Shown piece by piece: positions 42,701-52,300 of a stretch of DNA of 64,000 bases. The translations under genes and the position numbers were made by a program. Position 1 is the first letter of the stretch. Every line of letters begins with the position of its first letter. Source of the DNA: Eretmocerus hayati (Eukaryota; Arthropoda; Insecta; Hymenoptera; Aphelinidae); contig CM056741.1 in NCBI GenBank assembly GCA_029851415.1, forward strand, positions 175,877,021 to 175,941,020, written 5' to 3'. The notes under the pieces are model-generated. The model was not told where the DNA came from. It made no database searches and saw only the letters and a program-made list of their open reading frames with translations.

Positions 42701-45155
42701 TATCAGAAACATCACTTAATTAGTTAGAATATTCACTTTTTTGATGAATTGAATCATAATTTAACGGAAACGAAGGCATGCAAACATATTTCTAATGCAA
42801 CTTGATCTTGTAAAAAGGTATAGAGTGCAATACGAGCTCATTATACATTGTACATTGACTTTTCCAGAGATATCGTACATATGATTGAGAATTATAGCGT
42901 AAGTGACCTTGGACGTCAATATAAACGCATACGATAACCCACTTATCAGCTCATTGCAAAGAGTTCAACCCTAGCCTGGTATATGGGTATTACCGAATGT
43001 ACTTGCAGCACTCAAAACTTTGAAAGCGGACCTTTCCTCCTGCTCGAATTTGATTATTTGACATGTTTCCTTGAAATTTTGTCCGCGACAAAGTGACATA
43101 GAGTGAATTTAGTATACGCCAAATTTAGCAAATCAAAGAAATATCTCATTTTTAGTGAAAATTCCATGACAAGATTGAAGCACATGGCTTGGAGACTGAA
43201 GTACGAATTCTGGACGTAAAACCTATGGAAGTATTCGAGTCAATAATGTACTTTGAGGAAAAAATTAGGGAATATATACCCTCAGCAACGATAATAATTC
43301 CGAAACTGGCGCTGACGGTATACATCGAACTGCAAAATTAACAGAGCACGGGACTGACATTTCGATCCTTAATCCTTGAGAATAAAAAAAATGAGTGGAT
43401 TAATCGACCTGTAACTTTAGTTCCAAGTGTATTCCAATAGAATACAGTGGAAAAATTTGAATTTAGTGATTCGGAGCTTGCGCGTCGAAATGCAAGGTCA
43501 TAACACGTTCCGGTGAGGTTATCGCGATAATACTCATATAGTACATCATCAGTGTGATAATTATAGATTTGTCTCATTCTCGATTATAATTTTCATTTGG
43601 AATTGTAGATTTTTGTAATCAGATTGCAAAAATATTGCATATGTCAGAATCATAGATCGTATTGCAAAAAGAAAACACAGAATATCGTCCAAGAATTTGA
43701 AAATGAATACAGGAACGATCAAATATCATTCATTACGATCGCGACCTTTGAACTGCTTCACCGTCTACTTCACATTATTAGAATCATTAAATCATCCCAC
43801 TACGCTTAAAATTTTACAAATCAGTGATTTCGTTGATATTCTTGTTCGCGTCATGCACACCTAATCCGAACACCCTGCCAAATTTAAGCTAAAATTTTCT
43901 ATTCTAACAGAACTATATACCCGCGTGACATGAACATAATACATTCCTTTAAGGAGAACCAGACAATACCTCAATTTTTGATAATCTAGTATGAAGATAA
44001 GGCTCAAAATCGTTAAATTCAACCAAATTGATCTCAACAGTACAATATAACAAATATTATTTCATTCAAATAAGAAAACTGTATTGGCATGAATTGTGCA
44101 AAAAAGAAACAAAGTGCGGTCGATGACGATTTTGTAATTTGCGAGTGGCGCGATCTCAGAGAGGCGCGCCTATACAAGCTATATATCACAACTCTTTACG
44201 CGCTTTTCTTCTTTATAATGCTCAAATTATCGCAAGAGATAATGAGCGCATGCATGACTTTTTAATGACGCACAAGATTCAAGATGAACCCCCTGAATCG
44301 TTGAGATTCTCTCAAACATTCAACACCTATATATATTTAGTGCAAATCTTCATAACTTTCGATGCAAAAAATATTGAATCTCAATTCTCATTTTCTTCTT
44401 ATACATTATCATCATCGTGAAATTTATATATTATCATCATCCAAGTAAGCAATCACACACATCATCACTGCAGAGAGATGAGATTCAAATATCAAAACAC
44501 GTTACGTAATAAGAATGCAATGAAAGAGATCAAATGTGGAAATGTTTGTAGTTTATTCGAATATATATACGAGCGTGATAAAAAAAAATATGTTATTCTG
44601 GAAACAGTAAATATTTTGCGATATTTGATGGGATTTTAATTGTTTTACATTTAATGATGCTCAATGTTGGTAAACTTAGCACACAAGATGATATGTACAA
44701 GAAATCGTGAAAGAAAGTGAGAACAAGTTTACTAAATACGCCAACTTATCTTATCGTTTTGGAAGAATTATACTGGTATGAATGAAATGAAGTATAGTTT
44801 TAGATGTTAGAAAACCGAAGAGAAAATAATGCTGAATCGGAGCAATTTTTCACCCAGAAAATGTGCAAAATTTGCATTAGACACGTGAGATGAAAATAAC
44901 TTTATTGGTAAAACAAAATAAATAGAGGTAAAACGATTCATAGTTTGCATCCGAATGATTTCGAATTCTTTTGCGAGGTGAGTTTGGTAACAGAAGCTTG
45001 AGATTCATTGAAAATGGGGGAAAATTAAGTTCCTTGAGATTTGGAATCAAGATGAGTATTTGACATGATGGGAAACTCACATAGTGATGGTAGAGATCGG
45101 CTGCTGCTGCACTGGCTGGATAATTCATGAAGGCCGCAGCTGCTGCAGCTGTCAT
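6599..45155 (-). CDS. forkhead transcription factor, FoxL2-like (nine coding exons, 611 aa)
   Basis: Joining 45155-45081, 40122-39987, 10637-10393, 9862-9163, 8284-8083, 7614-7566, 7467-7392, 7291-7094 and 6753-6599 gives one open frame of 612 codons with GT-AG junctions and matching phases throughout. The protein begins [13 protein letters not shown], is rich in Ala, His, Asn, Ser and Gly to about residue 308, then has a forkhead domain at about 309-406 ([14 protein letters not shown], recognition helix [15 protein letters not shown], wing 2 RRRKRMKR). The [19 protein letters not shown] core, [12 protein letters not shown] and the DMFE.GN.RRR.RMKR ending are the FoxL2 pattern; FoxL1, FoxC and FoxF differ there. 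VKQE (K52) and IKDE (K562) fit SUMO-acceptor motifs. It should be a nuclear DNA-binding regulator; FoxL2 acts in gonadal differentiation in vertebrates, and its role here is inferred. Another FoxL2-related paralogue is possible. Confidence 0.85.
7094..7291 (-). CDS. FoxL2-like coding exon 8
   Basis: Acceptor GACGTTTCAG|GT and donor CCTGAAA|GTGAGT bound 198 bases. The translation is Gly/Ser/Val-rich ([19 protein letters not shown]) and ends [17 protein letters not shown]. The adjacent read-through into the intron is excluded. Confidence 0.75.
7392..7467 (-). CDS. FoxL2-like coding exon 7
   Basis: Acceptor TTCTGTTATAG|CTG and donor TTGG|GTGAGT bound 76 bases encoding [20 protein letters not shown] then ISSSL. 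The sequence is Gln/Met-rich. Phase 0 in and phase 1 out match both neighbours. Confidence 0.7.
7566..7614 (-). CDS. FoxL2-like coding exon 6 (small)
   Basis: A 49-base exon between TGCTTACAG|T and CAG|GTGAGC, encoding (S)[16 protein letters not shown]. It is too short to stand alone; its support is the exact phase fit on both sides and the Gln/Ser/Pro composition shared with its neighbours. Confidence 0.68.
8083..8284 (-). CDS. FoxL2-like coding exon 5, forkhead wing 2 and linker
   Basis: Acceptor AAATTTGCAG|AT completes a histidine codon and gives [13 protein letters not shown] then [11 protein letters not shown], the end of the forkhead domain and its basic nuclear-localisation cluster. 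A Tyr/His/Pro-rich linker follows, to YPRYDT. The donor AG|GTTCGT is weaker than the others (T at +3), but it is the only one I found that keeps frame into the next exon. Confidence 0.75.
8432..8982. mobile_element. nested inverted-repeat insertion in a FoxL2-like intron
   Basis: The region is bounded by a 13-base direct repeat, TGGAATGATTTCT, at 8419-8431 and 8983-8995, as expected of a target-site duplication. Inside are a 29-bp perfect inverted repeat (8451-8479 with 8508-8536) and a larger one (8581-8717 with 8803-8935), both carrying the phrases GGTCTCRTYGATC and GAAGGACGG. The element lies in the intron between coding exons 4 and 5. No protein is encoded. A shorter relative occurs near 55085. 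The class is not known to me. Confidence 0.6.
9163..9862 (-). CDS. FoxL2-like coding exon 4, carrying most of the forkhead domain
   Basis: Acceptor TTTGTTATCAG|ATG and donor ATTATCC|GTGAGT bound 700 bases. The exon begins [11 protein letters not shown], passes through His/Thr/Asn-, Gly- and Ser-rich low-complexity sequence, and ends with the forkhead domain from KPPYSY to GNFWII. The intron cuts the domain just after strand S3, before wing 2. The open frame extends further upstream, but that part lies in the intron because the acceptor precedes this ATG. Confidence 0.88.
10393..10637 (-). CDS. FoxL2-like coding exon 3
   Basis: Acceptor TTCTTTTCAG|TG and donor CGGACG|GTGAGT. The 245 bases encode [20 protein letters not shown], then a stretch ending in a His-rich run ([13 protein letters not shown]). 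The apparent start codon of this frame is GTG and spans the splice acceptor, so it is an internal exon, not a gene start. Confidence 0.8.
12751..12898. repeat. imperfect hairpin of about 148 bp
   Basis: The left arm TGCGGCTACATGCAGCAAAA, continuing as a TTGGCGCGAACGCC segment, pairs with the right arm GGCGTTCCCGCCAA followed by TTTTGCTCATGTGGCCGCA. An inner stem pairs ATGAGTGCGACAAGGA with TCCTTGGCGCACTCAC. The GC content is well above the surrounding intron. It may be a short MITE or a structured RNA; the sequence does not decide. Confidence 0.5.
13530..13701. mobile_element. 172-bp MITE, possibly hAT-like
   Basis: Perfect 18-bp terminal inverted repeats, CCGTATTCTAAATTTTGC, at 13530-13547 and 13684-13701. 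The flanks carry CCCAGA on both sides (TCCCAGAG left, GCCCAGAA right), suggesting a target duplication of about 6-8 bp. The interior repeats the phrase AAATTTGCCG. It is non-coding. Confidence 0.6.
14261..14669. mobile_element. 409-bp TA-flanked MITE beginning CACTGAGAA
   Basis: The ends are CACTGAGAAAAAAATTTTGG on the left and, reversed, CACTGAGAATAAAATATTGC on the right, each next to TA. A TA target and CACT ends suggest the Tc1/mariner superfamily. Near the left end is a perfect 14-bp stem, TTTGGTCGTACG with its complement, at about 14276-14313. No transposase frame is present. Confidence 0.6.
14672..14870. mobile_element. diverged copy of the CACTCGACGG MITE
   Basis: The phrases ATCTGTCCAAACTTGAAAAAG near the left end (shown in part) and GATTTGGACAGATGAAATAT near the right end match the terminal regions of the elements at 20203 and 26430. 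The interior differs and the left 10 or so bases are missing or overwritten. It abuts the CACTGAGAA element, sharing the TA at 14670-14671. Confidence 0.5.
17465..18237. repeat. 773-bp near-perfect palindrome (foldback element)
   Basis: The sequence from TAAGGGCATGTGAAAGCC at 17465 is repeated in reverse complement up to 18237, with a centre near 17851 and a loop of about 20 bases (itself containing GTGG...CCAC). The arms are about 375 bp and differ at few positions: mirrored open frames at 17541-17729 minus and 17973-18179 plus differ by one residue (F against L) over 62. These frames are mirror images of non-coding sequence, not genes. Each arm is itself an inverted repeat. TA lies on both sides, so a TA target is possible. 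Confidence 0.8.
18350..18960. repeat. patch of imperfect direct repeats
   Basis: The phrase GACAATGTCTCTACAAAATG occurs at 18358 and again at 18563. A second phrase, beginning CAGAATT and ending with CTGCAGCA and ACACATTCA, occurs at about 18428-18480 and 18498-18551. CACATTCACCCCGG also occurs at about 18545 and 18912. These look like decayed fragments of a transposable element next to the palindrome. I cannot name the family. Confidence 0.4.
20203..20414. mobile_element. 212-bp TA-flanked MITE, CACTCGACGG family, copy 1
   Basis: Terminal inverted repeats begin CACTCGACGGACATTGTATC on the left; the right end reads GGGCAGATATAATGTCCGCC then GAGTG. TA lies on both sides (20201-20202 and 20415-20416). 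An almost identical 212-bp copy is at 26430-26641, and a diverged one at 14672. Size, TA target and CACT ends fit a Tc1/mariner-type MITE. Confidence 0.75.
22458..22581. repeat. 124-bp inverted repeat with GCCCCTGGTAGAAAT ends
   Basis: GCCCCTGGTAGAAATGTGAC at the left end is mirrored by GCTCACAATTTCTACCAGGG then GC at the right end. GGCC and its neighbours pair further in. It is a small hairpin-forming MITE or fold-back with no coding content. Confidence 0.55.
22586..22696. repeat. second hairpin directly beside the first
   Basis: The segment ATATGGTAAAAATTTTCTCA then AGATTCTATTGTCGAT is mirrored by ATCGACAGTAGAATTTTGAG then AAAAATTGTTACCATAT. The stem is about 35 bp with a few mismatches and a short loop. 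It follows the neighbouring inverted repeat within five bases. Confidence 0.5.
24152..25084. mobile_element. 933-bp TIR element with AGGTRAGTGTRY ends, copy 1
   Basis: TA|AGGTGAGTATAC at the left and GGGTACACTTACCT|TA at the right form short terminal inverted repeats at TA targets. Phrases such as CCTTGAAACAAGCTT, TTTTTGGGAAAATTGTAATA and GGCATGTTGGGTACAC recur in the copy at 39003, on the opposite strand there. A run of 17 G, one A and 9 G lies at 24737-24763. No intact transposase frame was found. Confidence 0.55.
26430..26641. mobile_element. 212-bp TA-flanked MITE, CACTCGACGG family, copy 2
   Basis: Identical in length to the copy at 20203-20414 and nearly identical in sequence; the one difference I noticed is AGATATGATG here against AGATATAATG there. 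TA lies at 26428-26429 and 26642-26643. The similarity implies recent activity of the family. Confidence 0.75.
26674..27491. mobile_element. 818-bp TIR element with AGGTRAGTGTRY ends, copy 2
   Basis: AGGTGAGTGTG at the left is mirrored by CACACTCACCT at the right. The interior phrase GCTATCTCAATATTTTTCAA and the text around ACTTGTTTCAAGACCTTTGA match the element at 39003. A 20-base G run sits at 27457-27476, about 15 bases inside the right end. The flanks are TG and CG rather than TA, so the target site has decayed or my boundary is off slightly. Confidence 0.5.
31474..32105. repeat. degenerate tandem array with a 10-bp period
   Basis: About 45 loosely conserved copies of a unit close to GACCGAACTA run from 31474 to about 31945, most at exactly 10-base spacing. 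From about 31966 the unit appears in reverse complement (CTAGTACGGT and variants), then turns back to the first orientation near 32085. It has no coding frame and no SSR-like purity, so it is an old minisatellite-like array. Confidence 0.75.
37870..38030 (+). mobile_element. tRNA-derived SINE head or tRNA pseudogene
   Basis: From 37870 the sequence reads like a tRNA 5' half, with an A-box TGGCGTAGTTGG at 37877-37888 and a B-box GAGTTCGAGCC at 37920-37930, the internal RNA polymerase III promoter. The anticodon stem does not pair and the acceptor stem pairs poorly, so a working tRNA is unlikely. A run of more than 20 A sits just before it, perhaps the tail of an older insertion. The 3' limit is uncertain. 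Confidence 0.55.
39003..39833. mobile_element. 831-bp TIR element with AGGTRAGTGTRY ends, copy 3
   Basis: TA|AGGTAAGTGTACCCAACTTG at the left is mirrored by GGCAAGTTGAGTACACTTAC then CT|TA at the right. This is the clearest member of the family also seen at 24152 and 26674. It lies in the long FoxL2-like intron, 154 bases from coding exon 2. It carries no coding sequence that I can support. Confidence 0.65.
39987..40122 (-). CDS. FoxL2-like coding exon 2
   Basis: Acceptor TATATGCAG|GAA and donor CATCAAG|GTAAGT bound 136 bases in phase 0 to phase 1. The translation runs [15 protein letters not shown] to SSLPSMHQ and contains LKVKQEP, a SUMO-type motif. The trailing G joins TG of the exon at 10637 to make valine, which ties two exons 29 kb apart. 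Confidence 0.75.
40123..45080. other. intron between FoxL2-like coding exons 1 and 2
   Basis: About 5 kb of AT-rich sequence between a clear donor and acceptor. Both strands hold only short open frames without recognisable domains. A poly(T) run lies near 42009-42024. I see no repeat family or structured element here beyond short AT-rich tracts. Confidence 0.6.
45081..45155 (-). CDS. FoxL2-like coding exon 1
   Basis: ATG in context TTAAAATGA starts a 25-residue exon, an alanine-rich segment ending DLYHHY. The donor TAT|GTGAGT follows in phase 0. An acceptor TATATATTTTCAG sits just upstream at 45192-45193, so 45156-45191 is probably the end of a 5' UTR exon. Confidence 0.75.
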
Positions 45156-45191
45156 TTTAATCCGTTGTTGACTCCAGTCTCACCATAAATT
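45156..45191 (-). promoter_or_regulatory. probable 5' UTR segment with a 9-codon upstream ORF
   Basis: Between the acceptor at 45192-45193 and the main ATG, an ATG at 45184-45186 opens a frame reading MVRLESTTD that stops with TAA at 45157-45159, one base before the main start. If this segment is transcribed as inferred, the upstream frame could lower or regulate translation of the forkhead protein. Confidence 0.4.
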
Positions 45192-45651
45192 CTGAAAATA
45201 TATAGTCAACATTTTCTTATGAATTTTTTGCAGAGGAAAAGAATGGTTCCAGAGTCACGGACTTCGTTCGTAGTCCGTATATTTTCTCAAGTGTCTAGGA
45301 TTTTTGGCACAGATTTTCTTCCTAACATGCATGATGATAATAATAATTTTCCATAAGAAGTGATATATCTGTGGTGCAAATTCTATTCATTTCAATCATT
45401 AACTCTAGTAACCCATCATTCTAAGCATTGCATAATACAAAATAAACAGAGATAGCCCAACTAATTCATCCTATTAGTTGATTATAGCTCGACTCTTGGG
45501 GCACAAACTTCTGGCCAATCATAATTCCCGTATAGATTTTCTTGCGGTTCTTGAATTTCTACTCAAATTCTCGAGACAATTTCAATCATTTCAAGGATTT
45601 TGGTGCGAGGTTTACAGCAATCTATGTACTGCATCAACCATGCATGCATAC

Positions 45652-46370
45652 AGTACCGTTCAAAAGTTCTCAATATGGGTGATCCCTCGAGTACCCTGAC
45701 TTGCAACAGCGATAAGTCGAATTCTATGCGTCGTACGGGAATTTTCAAGAGAATATCTTAAAAAGCAGAAAAAACACTAACTCCAAGTGGGTTTGGATGA
45801 TTATTATCGAATATTCTTGAAGGTCCTACTCGCTAATGAAAAAATAGAAAATCTAAAAATTTTTTACTTTCATTGAGACACCTTCAGTTTTGCTGCAAAT
45901 AAAAATACGGAAATTCTATCTTATAGAACGGAAAAAATGCTATATAGTTAATTTTTGATCATTTTTTACGTACCGCGTGTGAGAACGTACAGAAAACGAT
46001 GAAAAACCACGATTTCCGGGAATTTGAACAGCTCGCACGTCTTCATACACGGGACGTAAGAAATAATCAAAAAATAGCTACTTCCTGCTCTGTAAGATGC
46101 TTTATTCAGAATTGTCTTATCTTCATTCGCATTAAAACTGAAAGTGTCCCAATGGAAGTAAAAGATTTTCTAGATTTTCTATTTTTCCATCAGCGTGTAG
46201 GGCCTTCAAAAATATTCGATAAAAATCATCCAAACCCACAAAGTTAGTGTTTTCTTTGCTCTTTAAGATGCTTTTTTCAAAATTTCTGTACGACGCTCAG
46301 AACTCGAGTTATCGCTGTTGCAAGTCAGGGTACTTGCGGGATGACCCATCGAGAACTTTTGAACGGTACT
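45652..46370. repeat. 719-bp foldback with about 300-bp arms
   Basis: AGTACCGTTCAAAAGTTCTC at 45652 is mirrored by GAGAACTTTTGAACGGTACT ending at 46370, and similarity continues inward through the phrase TACCCTGACTTGCAACAGCG and its complement, then less well to about 45940 and 46085. It lies about 0.46 kb upstream of the inferred FoxL2-like splice acceptor. It is non-coding and of unknown class. Confidence 0.65.
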
Positions 46371-49300
46371 ACATGGGACCTTCGGTTCTTTGTCAATAAA
46401 ATAACAACCTCGAATAACAACATCCAGCATCGGGTAGTACATTCAGTGAAGAAAAAAGTAATGAATGAACGAAGATTATATCATCATAAAGTAAAACCGA
46501 ACTCGAGCTAGTGGGAATATCAGGCGCTCTTGATGACGGATTTTCCAAACGGATGCGCATCAATTTTCCTTCGGATCGAGCCTATGAACCTGGGGAGTCC
46601 TTCACTAGTCGGGTACAATTTTCAGAATAATTGATAACATGACAGTGTTCTTCTTCTTTTTCTTCTTTCTTTTATGGTATCCCCTTCTTTTACGGACATC
46701 AACGGGCTTGTGCCAAAGAATCTCAGTGTTCCTGTCAAATTAGGGATTTTTCATGATCTCAAAAACGAAATAGAGAATTCGAGTATTTTTCACGGTTTTT
46801 AAGGGTTTTCCGTCAAGCAGAAACCCTGGCGAGTCTTTACCAGTACCATAATCTGTGCATGTATACAAAAAACTGATTTGTAAATTTTGAGTATTGATTA
46901 TTATATCGAAGTCGAACAGCCTTGACTTTGTGTATCAGAGATACCTATTTAGTTTTTCGACGAATGTTCTAAAGCAATTTAGAATAAGAATTTACTGGTT
47001 CGAGTGCGTCACGTATACAATTCAATGGGGCAGTCCCCATCTTAGATATACATTTCACATATTCGACGATAAAATGCGATTTTAGGGTTAATAACTTTCG
47101 CAAAAAAACCTTTGATTCTTCATCTTGGATCAGGAAACAACGTGACTTCAAAATAGTTAAGTGTTCACAAACGACAATAAAATTAGACGAAAACCAAGAG
47201 TTCTAGTCTAAGAAGTACTTACTTATTCCACCAGTATTGTGAAATAATTTGCCCTAACTCTGAGCACTCGAATCAAGTGTAGAGTAGATTTGAGCAGGCG
47301 AAATGTACTCTTGATTTATATATAATGGAGTTCTACTGCTTTATACAAATCATTCCTAATACGAGAGCAAAAACAGGAGGAAAAAATAGGTAAAAGAAAA
47401 AAAAATTTGATGCAGAAGTCGGTATACCAGTGCATCCGGCGGAACAGATGAAACAAGAGTCATATATTCATTCAACGATGTGACGGCAATTAATTCATCT
47501 CATGATGGTTGAGGCGCCGCACCATGGTGCCACAAAAAAGTGACACGAGTTAAAGATTAGGATAAATACTCTGGAGTAGTCGTTTTAAAACATTTTCATA
47601 AATCGAGTCTATTTTTAATCTGTCGAGACTAAATTTAATGTGAGATTGGGATAGAGTTCAAAATATATTGGGGGAATTGAATGTAAACATCTCGTACTTA
47701 TCACAGTTCAAGAAGACAAGATAATCGCATTGATGAAGATAGTTTGATCGTGAACATAGAGGTATGACACGAAATATAATATGGTTCGTCGTCTCATTCA
47801 GATCGAGATTCAGATTCATTCCCTTTCTTGGGAAAAATGATTACAAAATCTAAGACGGCACATGCATTTGCTCATGAAAATTCGTCGGCACTGGTGATGA
47901 GATTTATGACAACTTCAATATAACTGTTATTGAAATGTATGATGAATACATGCTCCCTGATTGTAACAAGCTGATTACGCCGTGAAGTGAACTGGGATGC
48001 TGCATTCTTCTTGATATTATAAATTTCAATACCATTTATCCCGTGGACATTTCTCAAACTATTTCTTGGCGCCATGATTTGCATTTCTGTAAAAAGTCTG
48101 TGTTGTAAGTACAAGATGTCGATTTCATTGAACTTGTTTTTTGCGGAAATTGATACGGCACCATCGGAGCTTCCGTAAGAAAGGCACTCATTAGCAATGC
48201 TGCCCAATGGCGAAAAAAATACTATTTGGCATTTAATTACTTCAACCAAATTGCTTATTTGCGTGAGACAATTTCTAATAATTTGTGATTCTTTTCCGAT
48301 ATAGTTGGTAAATACGTGAAAAATTAATATTTTCAATAATCTTTAAAAAATCAAATCAAACTTGGAAAAAAAACATTAGTAAAAAATAGTCATGTTCATA
48401 GTTATATGTATTTGTGATTCTCACAAATTATAGGACAATTTGAGGCATCATGCATGGGAGAAAAGCTGATCCCACCCATGATTTTCAAATTTTTCGGTAA
48501 TTGTCGCGATTTTTAAACGGTTATTTTCTGTGCTATAGCAATGCAAAGAAATATTACTAGGAAATATTAAATATTTGTGCAGAACTGATAGAATCAAACA
48601 TCTTTGAAGATATAGATAAGTAAAAAACGAAGAATCACGATAACTCCAAGAATATTGATGCACCGCAATTTACGAGGAGATGATGCATCTCTGCCATCTC
48701 TATCTACTATAATAATATAGATGATGCAGAACACCATAATAAGTACGAGTATCGAGAATCTTTGAAAAAATAAAAAAAACGAAGTTTTTTCAGATCAATT
48801 AATCTTTTCTTGATGTTTTCACGGTTCAGAAAGATCTTCAGTGACACCGCGTTCTGAATGAGCATCAACAAAGCAACGACTGCAAGAAACACACTCGAAA
48901 ACAGAAGCAATTTTAGTCTTATCTTCAATTTGTCAATGTGCAGATTAAGGAAAACGTCAGAGCTTTCTGAAGATGAACGAATGACAATCGCGGAGACTGA
49001 ATCGCGTGACGTTTAGCATTGAACGCCGATGAAACGCCTCGTTTCCGCAGCATCATTTCGCAACGCTTGGTTGAGGGTCATGCGGATAACAATTCCACTA
49101 TTTCTCGGCGCGTAATCTTGGGTATGGGAGACTGGATTGATTCAAACAGATCCGACGCTTGTTGAAATATGCCAACTTGAAACGAGGTTTTCTATAGAGG
49201 GAAAAACTCAGACTGAAAATTTCTTGTATCATAATTTGAAAGCACACATCGGAATTACGCAAGAACACGGTCGCACACATAGTTTCGTCAAATTCCAAAA

Positions 49301-52300
49301 CTGCTAAAAAAAATTAAAAATAGAGTTATTGATATTACGGATCTCGGAACGATTCCGCAGTGAAAAACATACAATTCAAATTGTGCATTTAGGGATGGTG
49401 ATGTACACAATCGAATTCCTATAGAATGAAGCTAAATTCTTTTCTATAATCTGTTTCAATATCATCTCATACAAAATTAGAACCAAAGGAGTATAGCGTT
49501 AGCTTTAGCACAGATGATATTTTCCTGAATATACATATGTAGATAGGTGTAATGTAACTATGAAATATCTTCTACCGATTTGAAGCTAACTTTGCAACTA
49601 GATCATAATCGATGAGAGTCAAGCAAGACATAAACAGAACTTTTTGGGAATCAAATTTTTCCATTTGTGGACAAAGAAAGGTTATCCTCATCAAGTCACC
49701 AAGACACAAAAGGAACTACCCATACTTGGACTCTAAGATGATCGTATCCTGACAGCAAATTTTCAGAATAGTTGACTGTCGATGTGCAACTTGCACTCAA
49801 AAGTTCTCTAATAGCTCATTGAGTCCCACGAAGAGTTTCATATGAAGGAGTTTACATGATTGATCGTTCAACTGATGCAACCAAGCCTGAGAAAAGTAGT
49901 ATACAACTTGTTGAGTCAATACATGTTTCATTAGTAGTCTTCGTGCTCACATATGTTTAACAAAAAGATGGAACTCTTTGAAATCACTCGTTTCCTATAT
50001 TTCTTATTTGAGCGCATCTTCACAGAATAAAACAGCGAAAAGAGGTTGACTGTAGTCAGGATTATCTGTTACCCTATCTCATGCGAGAATTAGTTGAATC
50101 ATAAGCGAAACAACTGAAAAGGTTGTGATACAACAAAGATTGGAAGAAAAAATTGGAAGTATATTCGATTAAACTGTTTATCACAAGTAAAGTCTTAATA
50201 AAAACTTCATGAAAGTATAATGGTATTAGGGATGTTGGTGACAATGACTTCATAGTAGGAATCACCATTCTGAATACAAACTCAAAACAACTTTCTCAAG
50301 GACTGATCATTCCTCTTAACGAAATCTTTTCAACCTGCTCCCTGACTGATTAGTAAGTTTATTGGGTGATACCACACACAAAGCTATTAAATAAGTATAA
50401 TCAGTGATAAGGAAATCCCTCAAACTACATTGTTGTTCTGCAACAATTTGCATCATATATCCTCCTCTACTATCATGCTGATGAATCCGCGGCTCATATT
50501 GGCAAGAACTTCGCAAGCACCGTGCTTGGGTCACTCGGTCCGAAAAAAGCAGTTTCAGTGAAATTTAATTACACAAACAAGGACAGTCGATTCAAGTACG
50601 TACACCTTGGAAAATTTCAATTCCTGACGCACAACAACGTGACATGTTGACAGGTGTGACCTTCAGAAAACTCGAGCATATTCTCGAGATGCATCAATTC
50701 AAGTATATCTCACACGACGACTGCGATGAAAACTTACCGTGTAATGAGCTCCTCAACTTCAACTGCTGATGTAATTACTTGAGTATGTCAATCAGCTGAT
50801 GACACAAATGTACAGATTAGATGCACGCCGACAGATTTCACAAAGAACTAAGTAGTTGTTGCGGACGCTCTCGTACTTTCTGACACACGTGCACAACTGC
50901 ACAAAGTTCCGAAAAAAAGAGACGATCAGCGATGACGCATCACCCGATGCACCATCATCCTGCCTCGTCAACGGATAGGTCACGGATAGGTAACTATAAC
51001 CCACTTTCAAGAATCCGTCGGATTGGAAGCTGGATGCACCTCCGCACTGGTCGTTTACACCGCACGAATTTGTTATTCTCAGTAAAGATAATAACGATCG
51101 TCGGCTGTGTTAGTTGACTCACTTGTTCATGGGTATAAGTATTATATTTTGCGCAAACTGCGCAGCATCACTGTTGAAAATTCCGAAGTTGTTCGATCCA
51201 CGAGATAACCGGCACTCCAATAACTGATTATTCGGACACAAGAGGCTAAAAAGTAACAAATTGACAACTCGTTCAAGTGACACAAACTTTCCAGTTTCAG
51301 AAAAATACAGTTTTTGGTCAATTTGATTCAGAAGAGGATCAATTGAGAATTCCTCTAAGCACAAACACGGCGAGAGCTCTCCGAACTGGCACTGATGTCG
51401 AAGTTTGTCGTGGTCGGATTCAGCGCGGATCGGAGGCAGCGTTGCATGGAGGAGGCGGAGCTAAAAGTTGTCCACCACCACCACACACCACAAAAAGCTC
51501 CTCGATGAGCTCGTATATACTCTTTGCATCAGCATTGCAGCGTATGTGAGTTTACTCATGGTGGAAAGGAGATAAGTTTACTATCAACGATTGCATCGAC
51601 TTTTTTCGAGGATTTTTTTCAAAAATGTTTTCTTCGCTTTTTTCTCTTCTTTATCTTGTAACTTCATTTTGTAAGTTTTCCAAAATATTTTTAGGTGAAA
51701 AGGTGCTATGGACAAAGTTATATATTATCGAAACACGAATATCGATGCTTCATCATCTAATCGTCAATCTATATCACACTGGGTTGGGTTTTTGAATTTA
51801 TTATAATAACAACTATTTCACTAGGTAATATAGGTTTTATAAAATTTACACAAGTGTGCATTTGGCAGGTTTGAAAAGAGAACCCGAACCCCGCAGGCCT
51901 GTTCGATCCCAAATATGATAATAATTTTTCGCTGGTTAACCCATATTCACTCACAATGTAATGGACAACATTTTCTTGTACGATTTCCAATAATTGGTGA
52001 TTATTCCAGTCTGATGCATCAGAAAAATTTGAAACAAATCTCACACGTCCTTATTGATACAAGGAATCCATCAACCACCGAGTCTAGGCATAATATCTAA
52101 TAGGGTGCGAGGAAAAAAATAAAATCCAAAAAATTTTGAAAAATCTAATTTTGCCATTTTTTGTCCTATTCTTCACCAGAATAATATAATTTGAACGTCA
52201 GAAGTATGTACGTTTCCAAATAACTAGAACTCCCGGTAGTGAATGGGTTAATCAAATTAAATGCGATCTATACTCCCTCTTGTGTGATAGACTCGATTAC

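Noticed and set aside
47872..48336. 154-codon open frame on the minus strand, with a hydrophobic frame at 48707-48928 nearby
   Set aside because: Both start with TTG rather than ATG, have no recognisable domain, and could not be joined with splice sites in phase. Chance frames of this length are expected in AT-rich DNA of this size.
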